From contig JBMNRP010000016.1 in NCBI GenBank assembly GCA_050944685.1, positions 1-59,730 of the forward strand: DNA of 59,730 nucleotides, read 5' to 3'. Positions within the stretch are counted from its first letter, which is position 1. Each line of letters starts with the position of its first letter. A model generated the notes under the pieces. It was not told the origin of the DNA. It saw nothing but the letters and a program-made list of their open reading frames with translations, and did no database searches. The position numbers and the translations under genes were made by a program. The DNA is from CADBRN01 sp050944685 (GTDB lineage Bacteria; Bacillota; Clostridia; Lachnospirales; Lachnospiraceae). This document shows positions 15,946 to 24,483 of this stretch, in pieces.

Positions 15946-17382
15946 TCACTCCGACAGGGGCTTCTTCTCGTGGATCGTCTCCACCTTGATCATGTTGGTG
16001 TTTCCGCGGTTTCCGTCAATCCTTCCTCCCGTCAGTACGACATTATCGCCTTCTTTCAGGTCCAGAACCTGTGCCGCTGCGTGAATCGCGTGATAAAACA
16101 GCACATCGATCGAGTCGAATTTTTCACAGAGAAGCGGATAGACGCCCCAGCTCAGCGCAAGCTTCCGGAATGCCTGTTCGGAGGTTGTCATGCCGATGAT
16201 CTGCGTCGGCGGGCGGAAACGGCTGACCATCCGTGCGGTGAGACCGCTCTGGGAGCTCACGACGATGCATTTCGCCCCGACATCGATCGCCATGGCGCAG
16301 GTGGCATGGGAAATGGCATCCAGATTGTTCTTCGTGATAAACTCCGTATTTTTGAACCTTTTCTCGTAATTGATATTTTTCTCAGTGTACATCGCCACAT
16401 CGGACATGGTCCGCACTGCCTCCACGGGATATTTGCCGGCAGCGGACTCCCCGGACAGCATAATCGCGGAGGCCCCGTCGTAGACGGCGTTCGCCACGTC
16501 CGAAATCTCGGCGCGGGTCGGACGGATGTTGGTGATCATCGACTCCAGCATCTCGGTCGCAATGATCACCCGCTTGCCGAGGAGACGGCATTTCTGAACG
16601 ATCTCTTTCTGAACCGACGGAACTTCCATAAACGGAATCTCCACGCCGAGATCTCCCCGGGCGACCATGATTCCATCCACCACCTCAGAAATCTTTTCGA
16701 CATTCGAGACACCGGAACGGTTTTCGATCTTCGCAATGATATCAATATTTTCACCGCCATTTTCATCGAGGAACGTGCGCATGGACTGAACATCCTCTTT
16801 CGTTGAGACAAAGGAGGCCGCCACAAAATCCACATCGTTCTCAATTCCGAAAAGCAGATCCTCCCTGTCCTGTTCACTGAGGAACTCGTTCTTCAGGAGC
16901 TTTCCGGGAAAATTCATGCTTTTTTTGTCCGAAAGGACACCACCGGCTTTTACGACGGTATGAACTTCCTGACCGGAAATATCCGTCACCTCACAGACAA
17001 CCAGACCATTGTTCACGAGGATCCGGTCACCCGGCTCCAGGTCATCCGCAAAGCCCTTGTAGCTGACCGAGACAATATGCTCGTCTCCGATGATATCCTC
17101 CGTCGTGAAAGTAAATTTCTGACCCTCACTCAGCGTCACCCGGTGATCCTGAAAAACGCCGATGCGATACTCGGGGCCCTTCGTGTCGAGCATGATCGCA
17201 ATCGGAAGCCCCAGCTCCTTTCTGACCTTTTTTATCGTCCGGATTTTCTGCAGATGTTCCTCGTGCGTCCCGTGAGAAAAATTCAGCCTTGCCACATTCA
17301 TTCCGGCGCGGCACATTTCCTTCAGAACTTCCTCTGACTCGCTGGAGGGACCGATCGTACAGATTATCTTCGTTTTTCGCAT
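15946..17382 (-). CDS. pyk: Pyruvate kinase
   Basis: It converts phosphoenolpyruvate and ADP to pyruvate and ATP, the last step of glycolysis. Landmarks include KIICTIGPSSESEEVL at the N terminus with the conserved TIGP, NFSHGTHEEH, the substrate-binding MLDTKGPE, ARGDLGVEIP with the Mg-binding Glu-Asp region, and ATEMLESM. The 478 residues correspond to the standard catalytic and allosteric core, without the extra PEP-utiliser-like C-terminal domain present in some Bacilli. It has its own promoter (17455-17483). It converges with pgeF. Confidence 0.98.
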   Translation of the reverse strand: MRKTKIICTIGPSSESEEVLKEMCRAGMNVARLNFSHGTHEEHLQKIRTIKKVRKELGLPIAIMLDTKGPEYRIGVFQDHRVTLSEGQKFTFTTEDIIGDEHIVSVSYKGFADDLEPGDRILVNNGLVVCEVTDISGQEVHTVVKAGGVLSDKKSMNFPGKLLKNEFLSEQDREDLLFGIENDVDFVAASFVSTKEDVQSMRTFLDENGGENIDIIAKIENRSGVSNVEKISEVVDGIMVARGDLGVEIPFMEVPSVQKEIVQKCRLLGKRVIIATEMLESMITNIRPTRAEISDVANAVYDGASAIMLSGESAAGKYPVEAVRTMSDVAMYTEKNINYEKRFKNTEFITKNNLDAISHATCAMAIDVGAKCIVVSSQSGLTARMVSRFRPPTQIIGMTTSEQAFRKLALSWGVYPLLCEKFDSIDVLFYHAIHAAAQVLDLKEGDNVVLTGGRIDGNRGNTNMIKVETIHEKKPLSE

Positions 17383-17454
17383 TTTTTACTCTCTTTCTCC
17401 CGCCCCGGAAGGGGCTTTCCATACGGGATGGAATTCATTGGCCTTTACCAATTT

Positions 17455-17483
17455 ATTATAAGAGAAATCCGACTCCGACTCAA
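17455..17483 (-). promoter_or_regulatory. Promoter of pyk
   Basis: Minus strand TTGAGT (17478-17483), 17-bp spacer, perfect TATAAT (17455-17460). It gives a leader of about 70 nt before the pyk ATG. Confidence 0.8.
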
Positions 17484-17642
17484 TTCAATTTTATCTTACA
17501 ATTCTGATCTTTCTGGTCCGATTCCCGGGAGCCGCCATTTTTCATACAAAAAAAGAAATAAAAGACTGTAATTTTCCGTAAAATCGTTTATTATGGTGTA
17601 GTGCTGAAGCACAAAACGAAATAATGAGAGGGAACATTACAA

Positions 17643-19169
17643 ATGACAACGGTTTACGCAACTATCTGGGCGCTTCTGCCTCCGATCATCGCCATTGCGC
17701 TGGCACTGATCACAAAAGAAGTTTACAGTTCGCTGTTCATCGGCATTGTCGCGGGCGGAATTCTGTATTCGGGAGGAAGCTTCATCGGCACGCTGAATCA
17801 TATTTTTACGGACGGGATGATCGCTCAGATCGCAGACGCCTATAATGTCGGCATCCTGATTTTTCTCGTGTTCCTGGGGATTCTGGTCAGCCTGATGAAC
17901 AAAGCGGGAGGCTCAGCGGCGTTCGGTGAATGGGCCGGGAAACACATCAAAACGCGGGTCGGGGCACAGCTCGCAACGATCGCGCTCGGATGTCTGATAT
18001 TCATAGACGATTATTTCAACTGCCTGACCGTCGGCTCGGTCATGCGCCCGGTCACAGACCGCCACAAGGTTTCACGCGCGAAGCTGGCGTACCTGATTGA
18101 CGCGACCGCCGCCCCGGTCTGCATCATTGCGCCGATTTCCTCGTGGGCTGCCGCCGTGTCCGGTTTTGCTCCCGAGGGTTCGAACGGAATCGTTCTGTTT
18201 GTCAACGCGATCCCCTACAATTATTACGCCCTTCTGACCATTCTGATGATGATCACGATGGCCGTTCTGCAGCTGGACTACGGTCCCATGGCTCTCCATG
18301 AAGCCAACGCGAAAAAGGGCGATCTGTTCACGGTTCCTGTCACGGCAGAGTACAAAGAAGACGAAAAACCGGTCGGCAACGGAAAGGTCATCGATCTGGT
18401 CTTCCCGATCGCTGTGCTGATTGTATCCTGCGTTCTCGGCATGCTGTATTCGGGCGGCTTTTTCGACGGCACCGGTTTCGTAGAAGCGTTCGCAAATTCC
18501 GACGCTTCCGTCGGTCTGGTTTTCGGTTCATTTATCGCGCTCGTCATCACGATTGTCTGGTACATGATCCGCCGCGTGCTCAAATTCGGGGAATGCATGT
18601 CCTGCCTGACAGAAGGATTCAAGGCTATGGTTCCTGCCATCATGATTCTGGTTCTCGCATGGACCTTGAAGAGCATGACGGATTCGCTCGGTGCGGCCGA
18701 ATTCGTCGCAAATCTGGTAAAGCACAGTGCAGGCTCATTCCTCAATTTCCTCCCGGCGATCATTTTCCTGATCGCGTGCGGACTGTCTTTCGCGACCGGA
18801 ACTTCGTGGGGAACCTTCGGAATCCTGATTCCGATAACCCTGAAAGTATTCCCGCTGGAATCGGGAAATCCGCTCGCGATCATCTGCGTCTCCGCCTGCA
18901 TGGCAGGAGCGGTCTGCGGCGACCACTGCTCTCCGATTTCCGACACAACGATCATGTCCTCCGCCGGTGCCAGATGCCAGCACATCGCTCACGTTTCGAC
19001 TCAGCTGCCCTACGCCCTGACGGCAGCCGCAATCAGCTGCGTCACCTACATATTTGCGGGATTTGTCAAGAACGCCGTGCTGAGCCTGATCTTCGGCAGC
19101 GTACTGACCGAGGTCACCATTTTTATCCTGCACAAAAATCTCTCATCAAAAAAGCAGAACGCCATCTGA
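17643..19169 (+). CDS. Na+/H+ antiporter, NhaC family
   Basis: A membrane antiporter of 508 residues with about 11-12 hydrophobic segments. Family features include IFIDDYFNCLTVGSVMRPVTDRHKVSRAKLAYLIDATAAPVCIIAPISSWAAAV split by short loops, and the late FATGTSWGTFGILIPI and GDHCSPISDTTIMSS segments. It probably exchanges sodium for protons, or in some members a dicarboxylate, across the cytoplasmic membrane. GAGAGGG lies about ten bases before the ATG. The last codons overlap the minus-strand terminator at 19148-19177 that belongs to the convergent bile salt hydrolase gene. NhaC-type proteins vary in substrate, so malate/lactate exchange is a remaining alternative. Confidence 0.9.
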   Translation: MTTVYATIWALLPPIIAIALALITKEVYSSLFIGIVAGGILYSGGSFIGTLNHIFTDGMIAQIADAYNVGILIFLVFLGILVSLMNKAGGSAAFGEWAGKHIKTRVGAQLATIALGCLIFIDDYFNCLTVGSVMRPVTDRHKVSRAKLAYLIDATAAPVCIIAPISSWAAAVSGFAPEGSNGIVLFVNAIPYNYYALLTILMMITMAVLQLDYGPMALHEANAKKGDLFTVPVTAEYKEDEKPVGNGKVIDLVFPIAVLIVSCVLGMLYSGGFFDGTGFVEAFANSDASVGLVFGSFIALVITIVWYMIRRVLKFGECMSCLTEGFKAMVPAIMILVLAWTLKSMTDSLGAAEFVANLVKHSAGSFLNFLPAIIFLIACGLSFATGTSWGTFGILIPITLKVFPLESGNPLAIICVSACMAGAVCGDHCSPISDTTIMSSAGARCQHIAHVSTQLPYALTAAAISCVTYIFAGFVKNAVLSLIFGSVLTEVTIFILHKNLSSKKQNAI

Positions 19170-19177
19170 CGTTCTGC
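19148..19177 (-). terminator. Terminator of bile salt hydrolase, inside the end of nhaC
   Basis: Stem GCAGAACG (19154-19161) and CGTTCTGC (19170-19177), followed on the minus strand by six T (19148-19153). The nhaC stop codon lies in its loop, so coding and termination functions share the same bases. Confidence 0.75.
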
Positions 19178-19183
19178 CCTTAT

Positions 19184-20158
19184 TCAGTTCTGATAGTTTA
19201 CGGCAAGTGTATCTTTCAGCGGATATATCTTCAGTTCGGCGCCCTCCAGATTTTCCCGGTGCAGATCCACCGCCTGGACGGCGCTGTTTTCATAGGTCCG
19301 GTAATAGTAGATTCCCTTCTCCAGATTCATGCAGGAAGAATAGATCGTCGTCTCATATTTCTCCTTCCCCAGTCGCACGCATCCTCTTGTCTGCGCGACC
19401 GACCCGAGAATATGGAAAAACTGGCTGACATTTCCCTCCTCCGTTCCGTCCGAGACGGAGTTCAGTCTGGTGTATGCCGCCCGCACGAACCGGGACGGAG
19501 AGGAAAGGTCTCCCGGCAGGCCGAAACCGGCCATGCCGAGGCTGCAGGCGGGAAGCTCCAGTCCTTCCGCAAAAGAACTTCCGCCCTCCTCCGGCGAGAG
19601 ATGGCGGTACTGCCTCAGATACGAAAGCATGTAGGGAAAGGCGGGGCTGTTCGTCATGACGCCCGTCGGATTATCGTAAACTCGAATTCCCTCCTTCGTG
19701 CTCTCAATGACGATCGAACCGGTCACATCTGCGGCGCTCCAGTGCTCCGGTGTAACCGGGAGCGATTCGCAGAACGGCTCATCCACAATCCGGATCCGGG
19801 AGAGCAGCGCTTTTGCCTCTTTCAGATTATGGCAGCAGGACAGAACCCACGGAATCACTTCAAACACGGCAATATTATCTTTTCCCTCTTCGCATTCCCC
19901 AAACGACGCTTCTCCCGGGAAATTCAGTCCGGCCATGGCCAGTCCGAATTCATTGACGGCGTCGTAGTACAGAGGATATCCCTCGCAGACGTAGGCCATT
20001 CCGATGATGGCGGGCCGGCTCTCCGGTGCCGGCACATGGCGGAACGAAAGATGAAAGCCGTGCGGAACCACCGTGACGGTCTCATGATACGAATAGGAAA
20101 GATCCAGGTTTCTGCCGAAATAATGATCTCCGGCGTCATAGGCAATACTGGTGCACAT
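19184..20158 (-). CDS. bsh: Bile salt hydrolase (choloylglycine hydrolase)
   Basis: It cleaves glycine or taurine from conjugated bile acids in the cytoplasm, a hallmark of gut-adapted bacteria. It is an Ntn-hydrolase that starts directly with Met-Cys, so Met removal exposes the nucleophile Cys2. All active-site positions known from the Clostridium perfringens enzyme are present: Cys2, Arg16, Asp19, Asn79 (GLNF), Asn170 (TNSP) and Arg223 (PSRF). The final 40 residues resemble that enzyme closely (CMNLEKGIYYYRTYEN). The 324 residues match the family. A penicillin V acylase role is the main alternative. It is divergent from the C_GCAxxG_C_C gene and ends at a terminator within the end of nhaC. 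Confidence 0.93.
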   Translation of the reverse strand: MCTSIAYDAGDHYFGRNLDLSYSYHETVTVVPHGFHLSFRHVPAPESRPAIIGMAYVCEGYPLYYDAVNEFGLAMAGLNFPGEASFGECEEGKDNIAVFEVIPWVLSCCHNLKEAKALLSRIRIVDEPFCESLPVTPEHWSAADVTGSIVIESTKEGIRVYDNPTGVMTNSPAFPYMLSYLRQYRHLSPEEGGSSFAEGLELPACSLGMAGFGLPGDLSSPSRFVRAAYTRLNSVSDGTEEGNVSQFFHILGSVAQTRGCVRLGKEKYETTIYSSCMNLEKGIYYYRTYENSAVQAVDLHRENLEGAELKIYPLKDTLAVNYQN

Positions 20159-20261
20159 AATTCCCTCCCGATAAAGTCTGAGCGGCTGGTTTCATATATC
20201 TTCCGGAAAACCGGACAGTTTCATTATAGTAAAATCATGCCGGATAATCATCTTTTTCTTG

Positions 20262-20290
20262 TAGACTCAGCGGATTTCGCGGGATATAAT
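20262..20290 (+). promoter_or_regulatory. Promoter of the C_GCAxxG_C_C gene
   Basis: TAGACT (20262-20267), 17-bp spacer, perfect TATAAT (20285-20290), 36 bp before the start codon. A second TATAAT on the minus strand near 20225 may serve the divergent bile salt hydrolase gene. Confidence 0.6.
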
Positions 20291-20326
20291 GCATTCGATG
20301 ATTCTGAAAAATTATGGGAGGTCATT

Positions 20327-20740
20327 ATGACGAATCAATTTCTGGAAGAAGCGAGAAAAATCCGTGCACTCACATCGCCGCACTATAACTGCGCCCAGGG
20401 CGTAATGATTCCGTTCGCAGAAAAGAAGGGCTATGACACGGACAAGGCGTTTGCCATAGCGGACGGCTTCGGGAGCGGAATGCGCATGGGCGCAACGTGC
20501 GGAGCGGTCACAGGAAGCCTGATGGTCCTCGGAATGTACGGAGCCAGCGACCCGCAGACGATAAGCGAATTTTACCGCCGCTTCAGGGAAAACCATGACG
20601 GCATAACAAACTGCAGAGATCTGCTTCGTACATGCGCACAGAAAAATGAAGTACAGAAAAATCACTGTGACGGTCTGGTCTTCGAGTGTGTTGAGATTCT
20701 GACCGAACTGCTCCGTGAACGCGGTCTTCTGGAAAGCTGA
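20327..20740 (+). CDS. C_GCAxxG_C_C family redox protein
   Basis: A 137-residue cysteine-rich protein of the family named for its pattern. The cysteines appear in YNCAQGV, ATCGAVTG, ITNCRDLL and NHCDGLVFECVEIL, suggesting a metal or iron-sulfur site or a redox role; members often sit beside oxidoreductases. The reading frame is open for more than 1.7 kb upstream across nhaC and bsh, but that is a shadow: the true start is the ATG at 20327, with GGGAGG seven bases before it and a TATAAT promoter 36 bp upstream. It is convergent with ldh at 18 bp. No biochemical function is established for the family. Confidence 0.9.
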   Translation: MTNQFLEEARKIRALTSPHYNCAQGVMIPFAEKKGYDTDKAFAIADGFGSGMRMGATCGAVTGSLMVLGMYGASDPQTISEFYRRFRENHDGITNCRDLLRTCAQKNEVQKNHCDGLVFECVEILTELLRERGLLES

Positions 20741-20758
20741 TTTTTCTCTTTCGGAATC

Positions 20759-21703
20759 TCAGATATCCGCGTCCCGGATCACGGACGTCAGGACATCCGC
20801 GGATTTTTTCAATGCTGCCTGTTCTGTTTCATTCAGATGAATCGGGATCAGTCCCTCCGTTCCGTCTTTCCCGACGATAGCGGGCATGCTCAGGGAGACG
20901 CCCTCGATTCCGTAAAATCCGTGCATCATGCTCGAGATCGGAAGGATCGTCTTCTCGTCGTGTATGATGGCCTCACAGATCCGGACTACCGACATCGCGA
21001 TCCCGTAATAAGTCGCTTTCTTTTTCTCAATAATCTCATAGGCACTGTTCCGGACTTTCGAGGCGATCTCTTCCATCGCCTCCTCATGCTGGTGATGCCC
21101 GCGCATTTCACAGAAGCTGTTCAGCGGAACCCCTGAGACATTCGCGCTGCTCCAGGCCGCGATCTCGCTGTCTCCGTGCTCCCCGATGATAAAAGCGTGT
21201 ACGCTTCTCGGGTCGACGTCGAGATGCTGCCCCAGAAGATATTTCAGTCTTGCCGTATCAAGCGTAGTCCCGGACCCGATTACGCGGTTCTCCGGCATGC
21301 CGCTGTATCTAACGGCGGTGTAAGTCAGAATGTCGACCGGGTTCGCGACGACCAGCATGACACCCTCCGGATTCCGCTTTGATATTTCCGGTAAGATCGC
21401 CTTAAAGATTCCCGTATTCTTTTTCACAAGATCCAGACGCGTCTCACCCGGCTTCTGTCCGGCACCCGCCGTCACCACGATGACAGCCGCGTCCGCGATA
21501 TCGTCATAGCTTCCCGCGTAGATATCCATCGGGCGTACAAACGGAAGACCGTGGCTGATGTCCAGTGCCTCCCCCTCCGCTTTCTCCTGGTTTGCATCAA
21601 TCAGTACCATTTCGGAAAACAGTCCGCTCTGCATCAGCGCGAACGCCGAGGAAGCCCCGACAAAACCACAGCCGATGATGCCGACTTTACGAAGATTTAC
21701 CAT
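20759..21703 (-). CDS. ldh: L-lactate dehydrogenase
   Basis: It reduces pyruvate to L-lactate with NADH, regenerating NAD in fermentation. The Rossmann loop is GCGFVGASSA near residue 11. Gln83 in AGQKPGETR marks lactate rather than malate specificity (malate dehydrogenases have Arg there). The proton-shuttling His176 lies in GEHGDSE and a substrate Arg in TLDTARLKYLLG. Length 314 is usual. AGGAG precedes the ATG. It has its own promoter (21748-21777). Confidence 0.96.
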   Translation of the reverse strand: MVNLRKVGIIGCGFVGASSAFALMQSGLFSEMVLIDANQEKAEGEALDISHGLPFVRPMDIYAGSYDDIADAAVIVVTAGAGQKPGETRLDLVKKNTGIFKAILPEISKRNPEGVMLVVANPVDILTYTAVRYSGMPENRVIGSGTTLDTARLKYLLGQHLDVDPRSVHAFIIGEHGDSEIAAWSSANVSGVPLNSFCEMRGHHQHEEAMEEIASKVRNSAYEIIEKKKATYYGIAMSVVRICEAIIHDEKTILPISSMMHGFYGIEGVSLSMPAIVGKDGTEGLIPIHLNETEQAALKKSADVLTSVIRDADI

Positions 21704-21747
21704 TTCCAGTCTCCTTTCATTTCTTCCTCCTGTCTCTGGCTTTTCAT

Positions 21748-21777
21748 ATTATGCCTGACAAAGAAGGTTCTCGTCAA
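21748..21777 (-). promoter_or_regulatory. Promoter of ldh
   Basis: Minus strand TTGACG (21772-21777), 18-bp spacer, CATAAT (21748-21753), with a leader of about 40 nt to the ldh ATG. Confidence 0.6.
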
Positions 21778-21827
21778 TCGGCTGTCTGCCCCGCAGAAAA
21801 ATAAAGCTAAAAGGAAGAAAAACGCGA

Positions 21828-22360
21828 TTATGGCAGATACTGCTTTTGGATCCGATAGTAACCGATAAACAGGTGGATATCCATGGCGACGATAAGTGCC
21901 ACCATCATCCCTGTTACGACCATCTCCGCGATGTTACCGTCCGGAATAACAAAGAACAGATACAGCGCCAGCATCAGGACCGAAATAATCAGTACGGGGA
22001 TAAACCTCTGCAGCGCCGTCTTTCTGACCATACCCATGCGGGAGCGGTCGTCGCTGAATATTTCATTGTCCGAAGGATTTTCTTCTGTCTCTTTCCAGAA
22101 ATACAGCCAGCTGTTCGGACCCTGCAGAAAGGACCACCCGTAATCCCTGACCAGAGCGATGTACTCTTCTTTGTCCTTCAAGTCGGGGCGGAATTCCAGC
22201 CGAAAAGTTACATATCCATCGGTTCTGTTTTTTCAAACGTGTAGAAGTAAGGAAGCGGAAAAGAGACCAGCTTCCACCCGGCACCGTACATCTCGCGCAG
22301 CCATTTTTCCTCTGCTTCAAAATCCGTCAACAGGTATCCCTTGAAAACCGTTTTCTTCAT
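21828..22360 (-). pseudogene. DUF2812 membrane protein, broken by a one-base deletion
   Basis: From an ATG at 22360 the frame reads MKKTVFKGYLLTDFEAEEK... and stops after about 50 residues at MDM-stop. One base over, the reading continues as VTFRLEFRPDLKDKEEYIALV to the end at 21828, with two hydrophobic segments at the C terminus. Both halves match the DUF2812 family, which is normally about 180 residues and paired with PadR. Adding a single T near 22212 (restoring PMDYVTF) would repair it. The start overlaps the PadR stop (ATGA), so the two are translationally coupled. It may be a real pseudogene or a sequencing error; the function of DUF2812 is unknown. Confidence 0.85.
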
Positions 22361-22677
22361 TTCCTGTTATCCTCCTCCACGATCCGATACAGATGCCGGA
22401 TCCGTTCCTTCTCCGTTTCCAGCACTTCTCTTCCGGCTTCCGTAATCTGATAATACTTTCTTTTTTTCTCTGATCTGGTCTGACGGATCAGGCCGTCTTT
22501 CTCCATCTTGGAAAGCGTACCGTACATCGTCCCGGGACCGATCGCCACACGATTCTTCGTCAGCTCCCGGATTCTCTGAGAAATGCCGTAGCCGTGCCTT
22601 TCCTCCTGAAGGGAAAGCAGGATATAAAAAGCCGTCTCGGTCATCGGAACATAGATTTTTCTGATTCGATCATTCAT
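22357..22677 (-). CDS. PadR-family transcriptional regulator
   Basis: A 106-residue winged-helix regulator: TETAFYILLSLQEERHGYGISQRIRELTKNRVAIGPGTMYGTLSKMEKDGLIRQTRSEKKRK broken by turns, then EAGREVLETEKERI. I place the start at 22677 because GAGGTG lies about eight bases before it; the open frame extends 16 codons further but through the operator. It overlaps the DUF2812 gene by four bases. The promoter contains one palindrome in its spacer and an 8-5-8 inverted repeat over the start site, which fits autorepression. PadR/DUF2812 pairs usually control a membrane or efflux function, here disabled by the DUF2812 frameshift. Confidence 0.92.
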   Translation of the reverse strand: MNDRIRKIYVPMTETAFYILLSLQEERHGYGISQRIRELTKNRVAIGPGTMYGTLSKMEKDGLIRQTRSEKKRKYYQITEAGREVLETEKERIRHLYRIVEEDNRK

Positions 22678-22690
22678 AAATCTCACCTCG

Positions 22691-22711
22691 ATACATCGCA
22701 TCTCGATGTAT
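22691..22711. promoter_or_regulatory. Probable PadR operator
   Basis: A perfect inverted repeat with arms ATACATCG (22691-22698) and CGATGTAT (22704-22711) and a five-base centre. It lies at the start of transcription of the PadR gene and has the ATGT/ACAT halves typical of PadR sites. Confidence 0.65.
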
Positions 22712-22715
22712 ATAT

Positions 22716-22745
22716 AATGTATCACGGTTCGATATATCGTGTCAA
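22716..22745 (-). promoter_or_regulatory. Promoter of the PadR-DUF2812 pair
   Basis: Minus strand TTGACA (22740-22745, perfect), 18-bp spacer, TACATT (22716-22721). The spacer holds the ten-base palindrome CGATATATCG (22730-22739), a possible second regulator site. Confidence 0.7.
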
Positions 22746-22772
22746 GCTATTTTTTCGGAATCGGACACCTTG

Positions 22773-23681
22773 TCAAAACAGATCCAGCGTATTGCTGAGA
22801 TAAATCTTTTCCCGGACGCACAGCTGATATTCCGGCTTTGTCATATAATACAGAAGGAATTCCAAAACCAGCGCGCTTCCGAGGCTGCGACCCTCGATTT
22901 TGAAATTCGAAAAACCCATCGGAAGATAACGCTTCCGGATATCGTCAATGCCGATGAACTCCGGATTTTCCATGGCGCGTGAGAACACATAGCCTTCACC
23001 GCCATGCGGCGCCCTGCATCTATGCTCCGGTCCGTCCTCTCCAAGCACCTCTCTGCTCACCGCTTCATAACACTGCTTCCGCTCTTCACAGTGCGTATCA
23101 CAGCATTCATTGCACAGGAATTCCGCCTTATCCTTCATTTTCCGAGGCAGCTTTTCCAGTTGGGAAAACGCTTTATTCAGACGGAAATCCGCCACAACGT
23201 ACCGGAATTCCTCACGGCCGAGCTCCGCCTCAAATTCACCGAAATCTGACAGAACCTTGGTTGTGGAAGAGACCAGATATAGCTCCGGATATTTCCGCCT
23301 CAGATAATCGAGCAGAAATTCCGAGCAGACAATGACGCCATTCTCCGGTCCATTTCCGGCGGCAAACAGTTCACACACGGCATTGCATTTTCGGTCCGAA
23401 AGATGTTCCGGGCGAAGGAGCGAATTGCTGAAGGTCAGTCGGGCGGAAATTCCGTAATTTCTCATCAGAGTCAGCACTTTACGCGGATTGCAGTCCGTCG
23501 CCCCGATTCTCCCTCCGCCCCAGATGCAATCTGCGGGGGCTCCATAAATCGATCCGATGTCGCACCAATCGTAGAAATACTCCCGATGCTCAGAAAACAG
23601 CGGAAGAAACACCCGATACAGATCAAAGAATTCAAACAGCCCGGGAAGATGATAATGAGCAATGTTTCTCTCCAATCTCAT
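22773..23681 (-). CDS. Cysteine-rich protein of unknown function
   Basis: I do not recognise a named family. The 302 residues are soluble, with no signal peptide or membrane segment. The first half contains YDWCDIGSIYGAPADCIWGGGRIG and VCSEFLLDYLRRKYPELYLVSSTTKVL, suggesting a barrel or Rossmann-like sheet. The second half has a Cys cluster FLCNECCDTHCEERKQCYE (about residues 190-210) and a later HRCRAP, a pattern like iron-sulfur or zinc ligands. The arrangement recalls U32-peptidase-type proteins, which bind a cluster through similar cysteines, but that is only a resemblance. The start at 23681 has AAAGGA six bases upstream; an earlier ATG is not supported. A neighbouring terminator at 23715-23771 isolates it from the LUD gene. 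Confidence 0.7.
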   Translation of the reverse strand: MRLERNIAHYHLPGLFEFFDLYRVFLPLFSEHREYFYDWCDIGSIYGAPADCIWGGGRIGATDCNPRKVLTLMRNYGISARLTFSNSLLRPEHLSDRKCNAVCELFAAGNGPENGVIVCSEFLLDYLRRKYPELYLVSSTTKVLSDFGEFEAELGREEFRYVVADFRLNKAFSQLEKLPRKMKDKAEFLCNECCDTHCEERKQCYEAVSREVLGEDGPEHRCRAPHGGEGYVFSRAMENPEFIGIDDIRKRYLPMGFSNFKIEGRSLGSALVLEFLLYYMTKPEYQLCVREKIYLSNTLDLF

Positions 23682-23714
23682 ACATTCCTTTCCATCATTT
23701 CTGAAATTCCTCTG

Positions 23715-23771
23715 AAAAAAAGACACCGTTGCTTCCCAACATCAATAATCAAATGTCGGGAAGACAGTGTC
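23715..23771 (-). terminator. Terminator of the LUD-domain gene
   Basis: A long imperfect stem (GACAC...CTTCCC pairing with GGGAAG...GTGTC) followed on the minus strand by seven T (23715-23721). Confidence 0.75.
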
Positions 23772-23821
23772 TGAATGAATTTCCCTGCATCCGGGAAAAA
23801 ACAGATTCCGCCTGTCAGCGC

Positions 23822-24433
23822 TCAGTATCCGAGAGTTTCATGAATCAAAACAACCTCATAATGACCCCCGAGCGGAGCACCCCAGAAAACAGAGAGCTCA
23901 CGGCAGATACGTTCCGGGCTTTTGCAATTATAGCAGCGATCCGCTTTCGCAGCGCATGGTGTCTTTACTCCGAATCGACGGGCGTTTTTCGGCGCCGCCA
24001 CGTTTCTCGCGCGGTACAGCGCACTGTTATAATCCTTCTCGATCTTGTTTTCTCCGATCACAAAATAGACCTTTTCATGTCCGAACATCGTGCCGGCCAC
24101 CCGATTTCCTGCTCCGTCAATATTGACGATTTCGCCGGTTTCCGCGATTCCATTGACGGATGAGATGTAGATCTGAGACTGCATGGCTTTTACCCGCATG
24201 TCATATGCCTCATCCTTCGGAAGATCCATATGCCAAAAAACCTGATTGTGCGTAATCAGCCGATCATAGAGGCCCATCTCTCTCAGGGTCATGGAGCCGC
24301 CGAAGCCGACCGTTTTCCCGTCAATCTTTTGATCAAGATAGCCGGCAGCCTCCTCCGCCGTATCAAAGCAGCTGACTTCATATCCCAGAGATTTCAGATT
24401 CTTCGTGATCACATCAAAATTCTTCGTTCCCAA
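23822..24433 (-). CDS. LUD-domain protein (lactate utilisation, DUF162 family)
   Basis: A single LUD domain of 203 residues, related to LutC and the N part of LutB. Visible features are KTVGFGGSMTLREMGLYD, ISSVNGIAETGEIVNIDGAGNRVAG, and a C-terminal Cys cluster (TPCAAKADRCYNCKSPERICRE) that is common in clostridial versions and could bind an iron-sulfur cluster. The start is a TTG at 24433 behind AGAGG. No lutA/lutB neighbours are present, so a lactate-oxidising complex is not demonstrated. The gene lies between the Cys-rich unknown protein and ogt; both neighbours are on the same strand. Confidence 0.88.
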   Translation of the reverse strand: MGTKNFDVITKNLKSLGYEVSCFDTAEEAAGYLDQKIDGKTVGFGGSMTLREMGLYDRLITHNQVFWHMDLPKDEAYDMRVKAMQSQIYISSVNGIAETGEIVNIDGAGNRVAGTMFGHEKVYFVIGENKIEKDYNSALYRARNVAAPKNARRFGVKTPCAAKADRCYNCKSPERICRELSVFWGAPLGGHYEVVLIHETLGY

Positions 24434-24483
24434 AACAAAACCTCTTTCTTCTCAATTCTTCACGGAAGCGGTCCATGGAAATA

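Noticed and set aside
18593..20740. A 715-residue open frame on the plus strand
   Set aside because: It runs through nhaC and the bile salt hydrolase, both with complete family motifs. Only its last 137 codons, from the ATG at 20327, are a real gene.
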